A stretch of 49,498 nucleotides of DNA from Bacteroidaceae bacterium (GTDB lineage: Bacteria > Bacteroidota > Bacteroidia > Bacteroidales > Bacteroidaceae): NCBI GenBank assembly GCA_017547205.1, contig JAFYQH010000011.1, positions 1 to 49,498 on the forward strand, written 5' to 3'. Within the stretch, counting starts at the first letter, position 1; each line of letters opens with the position of its first letter. The notes beneath the pieces are model-generated. The model saw only the letters and a program-made list of their open reading frames with translations, searched no databases and was not told the origin of the DNA. Of the stretch, positions 43,978-49,498 are shown piece after piece. A program made the translations under genes and the position numbers.

Positions 43978-45078
43978 TTACTGTCCTACAATCTTAGTCT
44001 TAGGCAACTCCGCATTTCTTTTTTCTGTCCTCTCCACCAATGCTGCCGCGACAGCCATAAAGGCTTGACCATCGGGACTTTCCTGACGCATTGCGATGGG
44101 GATGCCGGCATCACCGCTTTCACAAATGCTCTGGACAAGAGGTATCTGACCGATGAGAGGGATGTTATAGGCTTCGGCCATACGTTTGCCGCCTTCTTTA
44201 CCAAAGATATAGTATTTGTTGCCAGGGAGCTCGGCAGGAGTGAACCATGCCATGTTCTCCACAAGGCCCAGGATAGGCACTGCCACCTTTTCGTTGATGA
44301 ACATGTTGACACCTTTTATAGCTGCCGCAAGGGATACTTCCTGGGGGGTTGTAACAACAACGGCACCGGTAAGAGCAAGGCACTGTACTATGGTGAGGTG
44401 TATGTCGCTTGTTCCAGGAGGAAGGTCTATGAGGAAGTAGTCAAGTTCGCCCCAGTTTGCATCGGCAATGAGCTGCTTGAGTGCATTGCTTGCCATGCCG
44501 CCACGCCAGAGTATTGCCTGGTCGGGGTCGACAAAGAAACCTATTGACAATATCTTGACTCCATATTTTTCTACAGGCTGTATGAGGTCGCGGCCGTCTA
44601 TATGCTCGCTATAAGGACGCTCATCCTCTACACTGAACATCTTGGGAATGGAAGGCCCGAATATGTCGGCATCGAGAAGACCCACCTTATAGCCCAAACG
44701 TGCGAGGGCTATGGCAAGATTGGCTGACACCGTAGATTTTCCTACTCCGCCCTTTCCCGATGATATCGCTATGACGTTCTTGACCTGAGGAAGGAACTTG
44801 CCGACCTCGGGACGTGCTGTTTGCCGGCTTACAACGCTTATATTACCTTCTATTTCAACCTCTTTGCCAACATACATATGTATGGCAGCCTCGGCCGATT
44901 TCACAACTGAACGGATGAACGGGTCGGTAGGCTTGTCAAAGATGAGCGAGAAACTGACCTTGTTGCCGTCGATGCGTATATTGTCATCGACCATTCCTGC
45001 CTCGACAAGATTCTTGCCATTGCCGGGGTAGCGCACTTTTTCGAGTGCATCAAGTATTAGTTTTGGATACAATGCCAT
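43978..45078 (-). CDS. mrp: Mrp/NBP35-family Fe-S carrier ATPase
   Basis: Mrp/ApbC proteins bind and transfer Fe-S clusters. The 366-residue protein has an N-terminal MIP18/DUF59-like domain (about 1-95) and a P-loop domain with SGKGGVGKST at 107-116, DADIFGPSIP and LIDLPPGTSD. The C-terminal Cys-x-x-Cys usual in the family is absent: the segment at 274-290 reads ENMAWFTPAELPGNKYY. It is last in ilvE-trmB-Dabb-mrp, 12 nt after the Dabb gene. Confidence 0.92.
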   Translation of the reverse strand: MALYPKLILDALEKVRYPGNGKNLVEAGMVDDNIRIDGNKVSFSLIFDKPTDPFIRSVVKSAEAAIHMYVGKEVEIEGNISVVSRQTARPEVGKFLPQVKNVIAISSGKGGVGKSTVSANLAIALARLGYKVGLLDADIFGPSIPKMFSVEDERPYSEHIDGRDLIQPVEKYGVKILSIGFFVDPDQAILWRGGMASNALKQLIADANWGELDYFLIDLPPGTSDIHLTIVQCLALTGAVVVTTPQEVSLAAAIKGVNMFINEKVAVPILGLVENMAWFTPAELPGNKYYIFGKEGGKRMAEAYNIPLIGQIPLVQSICESGDAGIPIAMRQESPDGQAFMAVAAALVERTEKRNAELPKTKIVGQ

Positions 45079-45090
45079 AATTAATGTGAT

Positions 45091-45393
45091 TTATGCCTCA
45101 TAATCGGCCTCGGCACGGCCCTCGGTTATTCCCTTAAAATATGCAGCCACCGCCACATGAGCCGGATGAACCTTGTAACGTTCCATCGCATCGGCATCGT
45201 CAAAGGACGAAACCAGCACTGCATCGTAGGCGGTACCTGCGACACAGACATTCACACCAACCTCGAGAGAACGGATTTCGGGCACTACACCCACGAGAGC
45301 TTCGAGATTCTCCTTAACCCAAAGAGCATGCTCACGCGCGCTCTTTCCGTTTGCGCCGTCGATAAAGCGCCACATAACTATATGTTTGAACAT
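45091..45393 (-). CDS. Dabb-family (stress-responsive A/B barrel) protein
   Basis: A 100-residue protein with the dimeric alpha/beta-barrel pattern: MFKHIVMWRFIDG, VKENLEALVGVVPEIRSLEVGVNV, DAVLVSSFDDADAMERYKVHPAHVAVAAYF. The family is named from stress-responsive plant proteins; the bacterial function is mostly unknown. It lies between trmB (46-nt gap) and mrp (12-nt gap). Confidence 0.85.
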   Translation of the reverse strand: MFKHIVMWRFIDGANGKSAREHALWVKENLEALVGVVPEIRSLEVGVNVCVAGTAYDAVLVSSFDDADAMERYKVHPAHVAVAAYFKGITEGRAEADYEA

Positions 45394-45439
45394 TATTATC
45401 TGTTTTTAGAATTTTCGGGATTACACTTTCCCTATGACA

Positions 45440-46198
45440 TCACTTGCTTGTCTCCAGCGAGCTGCGTTTCTCGCGGCCATAGCTACGATACTCATCGAGT
45501 TCTATCTCCACATCGGGCTCGGCATACTGCTCCTTGTAAGGCAGGTTGAACGCGATGTACTTTATTGTTATGCCGCGCGACAGCCACTGCGACTCGTAAT
45601 AGGTACGTATCTGCAGCAGCTCGCTTACCTCGTCCTGCCCATGCACATCGTCAATGCACTCAACGACGGGCAGACTGTTGACCTCAGTCACATACTTGGT
45701 GTAAGTGAACATGAAGTTGCTGTCGGTCTTGAGGTGTACAACAGCATCGGGCGCAAGGATGTTCCTGTAACGCTCCAGGAAAAGCGACGATGTAAGTCGC
45801 TTGGTATACTTCTTCATCTGCGGGTCGGGGAACGTGAGCCATATCTCGCTCACCTCGCCCTGCGCGAAAAGGCGGTCAATTATCTCAATGTTGGTACGCA
45901 GGAAGCCCACATTGTCAAGCCCGGCCTCCATAGACTCGGTAGCTCCTGTCCACATGCGCGCACCTTTTATGTCCACGCCTATGAAGTTCTTCCCTGGGTA
46001 CTGCCTTGCAAGAGCCACGGTATATTCCCCCCTGCCGCAACCGAGTTCGAGCACAATAGGATTATCATTCTTGAAGAAATCGCGGTTCCAGTTACCCCTC
46101 ATAGGGAATGCCACGTCATCGACAACCGAATAGGGATGCTCTATGACGTTGGTATATGATGCCATGTCGGCAAATTTCTTTAGTTTTCCTTTTCCCAT
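45440..46198 (-). CDS. trmB: tRNA (guanine(46)-N7)-methyltransferase
   Basis: TrmB methylates G46 in the tRNA variable loop. The ATG at 46198 gives 252 residues ([12 protein letters not shown]); a frame to 46228 overlaps ilvE. SAM motif [16 protein letters not shown], then the family's [17 protein letters not shown]. It is 8 nt after ilvE. Confidence 0.92.
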   Translation of the reverse strand: MGKGKLKKFADMASYTNVIEHPYSVVDDVAFPMRGNWNRDFFKNDNPIVLELGCGRGEYTVALARQYPGKNFIGVDIKGARMWTGATESMEAGLDNVGFLRTNIEIIDRLFAQGEVSEIWLTFPDPQMKKYTKRLTSSLFLERYRNILAPDAVVHLKTDSNFMFTYTKYVTEVNSLPVVECIDDVHGQDEVSELLQIRTYYESQWLSRGITIKYIAFNLPYKEQYAEPDVEIELDEYRSYGREKRSSLETSK

Positions 46199-46206
46199 AT
46201 CCTGAA

Positions 46207-47226
46207 TTATTCCAATACCGTTACCCAACCATATTCATCGGCAACATCGCCGTACTGTATCGCGCGCAGCCTGTTGTATAGGGCTGTGAGCACCGGGCCG
46301 GGCTTGCCGTCCTTGGCAATCACATAACTCCTGCCCTGCTCCACATCATCGATGCGACCTATGGGCGAAATCACGGCAGCCGTACCGCATGCACCGGCCT
46401 CCTCGAATGTCGGCAGTTCCTCCTCGGGAACAGGACGCTGCTCCACAGTCATTCCCATGTCATGCGCTATCTGCATGAGACTATTGTTCGTTATCGACGG
46501 CAATATGGAGGTCGACTTGGGGGTTATATAGCAGTTATCCTTTATACCTATGAAGTTGGCGGCACCGCACTCGTCAATGTATTTTTTCTCCTTTGCATCG
46601 AGATAAATCTCGCATGCATACCCTTGTTCGTGGGCTGCGTAACTGGCCCTCATTCCTGCAGCATAGTTACCTCCCACCTTGAAGCGACCCGTACCAAAAG
46701 GCGCCGCACGGTCAATATCGCGAAAGATGACGCAGTTGTTAACCGCGAAGCCGGCCTTGTAATAAGGGCCTACCGGGGTAACGAATATCACGAAGAGATA
46801 CTCTTTCGAGGGGTTCACGCCCACCTGCGCGCTTGTACCTATGAGCAGCGGGCGTATATAGAGCGAGGCACCGCTCTCGTAAGGCGGAACGAAACGCTCG
46901 TTCAGCGCGACCACCTTCGTTACCATTTCGCGGAAGAGTTCAGTGCTCACCCTCGGCATCATTATACCGTCACAACTGCTCTGCAGACGCTCCGCATTCG
47001 CCTCAAGGCGGAAAATACGTACCTTGCCGTCCTTGCCGCGGAAAGCCTTGAGACCCTCGAAGGCATCCTGCCCGTAATGCAGGCAGGTAGCCGCCATGTG
47101 AAGGCTTATATATTCGTCTTTTGTGACCTCGACCTCTCCCCATGCACCGTCCTTGTAGATACAGCGCACATTACCGTCGGTCCTGCGGTAGCCGAAGCCC
47201 AGGTTTGACCAATCCAATGTTTCCAT
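46207..47226 (-). CDS. ilvE: Branched-chain amino acid aminotransferase
   Basis: Transfers the amino group between glutamate and Leu/Ile/Val (last step of synthesis, first of breakdown). I choose the ATG at 47226 ([15 protein letters not shown]), giving 339 residues; upstream ATGs at 47241 and 47325 lie at or before the predicted promoter. The PLP lysine is Lys183 in [12 protein letters not shown], with [12 protein letters not shown] and [10 protein letters not shown] class IV signatures. It leads the operon. Confidence 0.94.
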   Translation of the reverse strand: METLDWSNLGFGYRRTDGNVRCIYKDGAWGEVEVTKDEYISLHMAATCLHYGQDAFEGLKAFRGKDGKVRIFRLEANAERLQSSCDGIMMPRVSTELFREMVTKVVALNERFVPPYESGASLYIRPLLIGTSAQVGVNPSKEYLFVIFVTPVGPYYKAGFAVNNCVIFRDIDRAAPFGTGRFKVGGNYAAGMRASYAAHEQGYACEIYLDAKEKKYIDECGAANFIGIKDNCYITPKSTSILPSITNNSLMQIAHDMGMTVEQRPVPEEELPTFEEAGACGTAAVISPIGRIDDVEQGRSYVIAKDGKPGPVLTALYNRLRAIQYGDVADEYGWVTVLE

Positions 47227-47249
47227 TTCCGTAATTTTCATTAGTGCCG

Positions 47250-47257
47250 CGAAGTTA
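47250..47257 (-). promoter_or_regulatory. Promoter -7 element for ilvE-trmB-Dabb-mrp
   Basis: Reads TAACTTCG on the minus strand, one base from TAnnTTTG and the same TTCG variant as before DUF4831 and thyA. The start near 47244 would leave about 18 nt before the chosen ATG. Confidence 0.45.
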
Positions 47258-47729
47258 CTCATTTTGAGTGAAAAGAGAAAATTCAATACAAAATATCTCA
47301 TACTCATCAATTTTGTATCAGTCACAAATTAATGAGGGTTAAATCTTTGGAAGCTGTTTAAAATTTAACTAATTGATACGGATTTCAGAAAACACGACAG
47401 AGCCTATTTATCGTTCCCGGCACAATCGGATCGTAACTCAAGCACACTTTTATTCCCAAGCAGTTTTTAACCTTTATACTTTTGTTCTGAATCTTCTATC
47501 TTGTCGCTCTACTCTCTTCTTTCATAACTGAAAGAATCAAAAGGTCTCGCCACATAACAAAATCTGTCGAAACACTCTTCTGCTCAGGAGTTGACAACCC
47601 AACATCATTTATTTGGCTGGGTACCAAGCACACTCCTCGAGGAAGCTAAACCATCCTTCATCGCAAACAATGCTATCACATCGTCGTCGCAAATATTGCT
47701 TGCCCGCAATGGTGCCGCTCCGCTCTTCT
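47258..47729. other. Gene-free region upstream of ilvE with an orphan promoter-like site
   Basis: No credible gene. A TAnnTTTG match (TACTTTTG) on the plus strand at 47477-47484 faces into the structured tract that follows, so a noncoding transcript from about 47490 is possible. A 90-codon minus-strand frame at 47605-47877 is rich in Arg, Cys and Leu and looks like a by-product of noncoding sequence. The palindrome TCCTCGAGGA occurs near 47634-47643. Confidence 0.4.
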
Positions 47730-47882
47730 CGTTTGTGATTAGGCGCTCCGGAATTAAACTTGTTTGATTAACGATACTTGCAGCAAATAGTCGTGCGTAG
47801 CACCGGCGAAGTTGGTGCTGCAAGGGTTGCAAAAAGCAAGCGTCATTTAATAAACATCCTCGCGTTCTCCTAATCACAAACG
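47730..47882. repeat. Inverted repeat bounding a structured 153-bp unit
   Basis: CGTTTGTGATTAGG at 47730-47743 is a perfect 14-bp inverted repeat of 47869-47882. Inside are CTTGCAGCA (47777-47785) with TGCTGCAAG (47816-47824), and GCACC (47800-47804) with GGTGC (47814-47818); the last two pairings compete for the same bases. It could be a structured RNA or a decayed small mobile element. Confidence 0.55.
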
Positions 47883-47887
47883 GAGCT

Positions 47888-47951
47888 ACACTAAGATTTA
47901 ACTTCGTTGAAGTCGCTATCGCTCGCTAAAACACTTAAGCAAGCTTAGTGT
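47888..47951. repeat. Alternative-hairpin segment
   Basis: CTTAGTGT at 47944-47951 can pair either with ACACTAAG at 47888-47895 or, as GCTTAGTGT (47943-47951), with ACACTTAAGC at 47931-47940 (one bulge). A small hairpin ACTTC-GTT-GAAGT lies at 47901-47913. Mutually exclusive pairings of this sort occur in RNA switches, but no T-run terminator is clearly tied to them. Confidence 0.45.
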
Positions 47952-48192
47952 CTACTCGCTTAAACGCAACGTTTGACAGTAACGGGAGTTTTTTAAAATA
48001 CAGGTGCTGGTGTTATACTTACAATATAAATGCTTTTCTTGACAAGCAAGCAGTGGGTTTGCGAATTTTTGATAATAATAAGTAATCTGGCCCATTCTAC
48101 AGAGCCTTTACGGGCTCATAGGTTCTCATCTAGATATCACCCACTGACTAGTAGCCACTTTGAGCATTACAATAAAACCTTAGTTTAAAACA
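47952..48192. other. Noncoding tract downstream of the coiled-coil repeat gene
   Basis: No gene seen. CAGTGGGT at 48051-48058 and ACCCACTG at 48139-48146 form an 8-bp inverted repeat enclosing a hairpin GAGCC/GGCTC (48102-48117). AAACG-CAA-CGTTT lies near 47961-47973, with a T-run at 47990-47995 on the plus strand. This may hold the 3' end of the minus-strand gene at 48193. Confidence 0.4.
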
Positions 48193-49498
48193 TCAATCAC
48201 ACACAGGACGCACACTAAGACCGTAGTAGCATCTGAAAGCGTCAATACTATTGACGCCGTCTGATATTTTTATACCATAGGCTGCATATGTATCTTCCTC
48301 ATGCGGCGTAGAACTCCAGTAGTATCCACGACTTCCTTCATAATAATGCGATGTACGCGAACGAAAACCTGTAGACGGCAGAAAAATACTGTTACCATTC
48401 TTATTGCTTGTTACACGATACCCAACAACACCATTATTGACGGTCCATTCCCATTTGCAACTTTCTATTAACTCTTGCCACTCTTTCATTGTAGGTATAC
48501 GCCAATATCCACCTAGCAGATTGCTGGCAACATCATATTTAGGATAACCACTTATATCATAACGCTTCTTGCCTTTCGAAATTTTAGACTTGACACAATA
48601 GTCACTTCTGGTAGAAACTTCACCCCAGGCATAGAAGTAACCATTATCTTCGGGAGCGATTGCACCAATATTACAAATGGCCCATTTAACACTAAGTCCC
48701 AAGTCTACCATATTAGAAATAGTTTCACCTGACAATTTATGCATTTTAGAAGCGTCGAGTTCTGCCTCCATTTTTATATCAGCACTTGTCATATTCTCTT
48801 TGTTATCAAAATATTCTTGCGCCAACAATGAGTCCTCCCGGTATTCATCAACAATTGAGTCATCAACACTATACATCCTGCCAAAGAACACCAAAACAAG
48901 TATTAGAACTACAGCAACTGCATATAAATATTTTTTGATGGTATTTTTTTTATTTATAGATGAGCTATCCAGCAATTCACCATCGGTTCTTTCTACATCG
49001 CAACCTGCTACATCTATCACAGAACTGCCAACATCGGCAGGTTCATCAACATTTCCTCTTCGTTTCTTATCAAGATTATACCGTCTTTCAATTTTTCTTA
49101 GCTCGCGCTCAAGACGGGACTTCTCCTCAGTGGCAAGACGGAGTTGTCCCTCACGTTCCTTACGCTCGCGCTCAAGACGAGACTTCTCCTCGGCGGCAAG
49201 ACGGAGCTGTTCATCGCGTTCCTTACGCTCGCGCTCAAGACGAGACTTCTCCTCTGTAGCAAGACGGAGCTGTTCCTCGCGCTCCTTACGCTCGCGCTCA
49301 AGACGAGACTTCTCCTCGGCGGCAAGACGGAGCTGTTCATCGCGTTCCTTACGCTCGCGCTCAAGACGAGACTTCTCCTCGGCGGCAAGACGGAGCTGTT
49401 CCTCGCGCTCCTTACGCTCGCGCTCAAAGCGAGACTTCTCCTCGGTAGCAAGACGGAGCTGTTCCTCGCGCTCCTTACGCTCGCGCTCAAAGCGAGAC
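48193..49498 (-). CDS. Coiled-coil repeat membrane protein with a C-terminal FGE/FISUMP-like domain (N-terminus off the right edge)
   Basis: The last 435 residues are visible. The frame is open through the right edge; the apparent start at 49020 is an internal GTG. Order: at least six 21-residue repeats (three heptads each: EREEQLRLA[A/T]EEKSRLERERK), predicting a long charged cytosolic coiled coil; a linker; one helix (KYLYAVAVVLILVLVFFG); then an extracytoplasmic domain from VDLGLSVKWAICNIGA through GGYWRIPTMKEWQEL and GYYWSSTP to YYGLSVRPVCD. This last domain resembles a widespread Bacteroidetes module with FGE-sulfatase or C-type-lectin-like character. Function unknown. Confidence 0.75.
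   Translation of the reverse strand, partial: SRFERERKEREEQLRLATEEKSRFERERKEREEQLRLAAEEKSRLERERKERDEQLRLAAEEKSRLERERKEREEQLRLATEEKSRLERERKERDEQLRLAAEEKSRLERERKEREGQLRLATEEKSRLERELRKIERRYNLDKKRRGNVDEPADVGSSVIDVAGCDVERTDGELLDSSSINKKNTIKKYLYAVAVVLILVLVFFGRMYSVDDSIVDEYREDSLLAQEYFDNKENMTSADIKMEAELDASKMHKLSGETISNMVDLGLSVKWAICNIGAIAPEDNGYFYAWGEVSTRSDYCVKSKISKGKKRYDISGYPKYDVASNLLGGYWRIPTMKEWQELIESCKWEWTVNNGVVGYRVTSNKNGNSIFLPSTGFRSRTSHYYEGSRGYYWSSTPHEEDTYAAYGIKISDGVNSIDAFRCYYGLSVRPVCD
49098..49498. repeat. 63-bp in-frame tandem repeats
   Basis: The anchor GACTTCTCCT recurs at 49118, 49181, 49244, 49307, 49370 and 49433, with the next copy beginning at 49496: an exact 63-bp period, six full units plus partial ones, continuing off the edge. 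Units differ at a few codons (A/T and E/D/G positions). Because 63 is a multiple of three, other frames are also open here, creating shadow reading frames. Confidence 0.95.

Noticed and set aside
47599-47605. ACCCAAC resembling an integron attC half-site
   Set aside because: The matching GTTRRRY partner and the internal L-box arrangement are missing, and there is no integrase.
47605-47877. 90-codon Arg/Cys/Leu-rich minus-strand frame
   Set aside because: It crosses the internal stems and ends just inside the inverted repeat, lacks a promoter-like element near its start and shows no domain; probably noncoding. A database search for repeated homologues would settle it.
48193-48400. C-terminus resembling variable regions of diversity-generating retroelement targets
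   Set aside because: A template repeat and reverse transcriptase should lie nearby, usually downstream. I found no near-copy of this segment in 47227-48192 and no reverse transcriptase in the window; ilvE is next.
49098-49490. 130-codon minus-strand frame rich in Ser/Arg/Val repeats
   Set aside because: It is an out-of-frame reading of the 63-bp repeats. The true frame is the coiled-coil one, continuous with the membrane protein.
1-49498. CRISPR arrays, prophage, insertion sequences, rRNA genes
   Set aside because: I saw no direct-repeat/spacer pattern, no transposase, integrase or phage structural gene, and no rRNA. The only tandem array is the in-frame 63-bp coding repeat.

Overview
The window is a chromosomal segment of a Bacteroidales bacterium (Bacteroidaceae/Prevotellaceae-like). 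The evidence is the family content (DUF4831, DUF3256, a GH3-family acyl-adenylating enzyme, an ExbB-ExbD-ExbD set with a four-helix linker protein, a type II glutaminyl cyclase lipoprotein), promoters that fit the Bacteroidetes -7 element TAnnTTTG, absence of strong Shine-Dalgarno sites, and exported proteins whose predicted mature N-terminus is Gln. Almost all of it is conserved housekeeping sequence. I see no prophage, insertion sequence, CRISPR array or integrase.

Layout. 1-8312 (minus): the fused str/S10 ribosomal operon rpsL-rpsG-fusA-rpsJ-rplC-rplD-rplW-rplB-rpsS-rplV-rpsC-rplP-rpmC-rpsQ, cut by the left edge and without tuf. 8852-11222 (minus): hpt-adk-obgE. 11455-15915 (plus): DUF4831-ffh-folD-capA-like. 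15905-20709 (minus): nucleoside symporter, bifunctional nuclease, rsmE, truA, DMT transporter, DUF3256, coupled by very short gaps or overlaps. 20811-22210 (minus): recF-DUF721. 22438-23655 (plus): TPR membrane protein, a terminator-like hairpin, then ribH. 23812-26128: dusB and a U32-family protein, divergent around a 44-bp perfect palindrome. 26187-36059 (minus): rsmF-like, dsbD, GH3, Ig-like lipoprotein, cysS, glutaminyl cyclase, sufE. 36287-37585 (plus): thyA-dfr. 37755-40392 (minus): tRNA-Ser(GGA), exbB, linker, exbD, exbD. 40648-43776 (plus): lpxK, purine nucleoside phosphorylase, thiL, small Imm17-like protein. 43978-47226 (minus): ilvE-trmB-Dabb-mrp. 47227-48192: a gene-poor, repeat-rich tract. 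48193-49498 (minus, cut by the right edge): a membrane protein with 63-bp coiled-coil repeats.

How parts fit together. The left third is translation (ribosome, EF-G, SRP, tRNA and rRNA modification). The middle mixes one-carbon and nucleotide metabolism (folD, thyA, dfr, hpt, adk, PNP, nucleoside uptake) with envelope biogenesis (dsbD, exbBD, lpxK, lipoproteins). The glutaminyl cyclase has plausible substrates here: all five clear signal-peptidase-I proteins (DUF4831, CapA-like, DUF3256, DsbD, ExbB) have Gln at the predicted +1 position.

Most worth a second look: (a) a two-copy family of 110-120 bp nested-hairpin repeats at convergent gene ends, whose stems vary in sequence but stay complementary; (b) a 44-bp perfect palindrome that places a -7 element facing each of two divergent genes; (c) a 24-bp perfect hairpin that begins in a stop codon; (d) the structured tract at 47.5-48.15 kb; (e) hairpins at fusA/rpsJ, rpsL/rpsG and just before ribH that may be regulatory. 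Nothing in the window makes a convincing new multi-gene defence or biosynthetic system.
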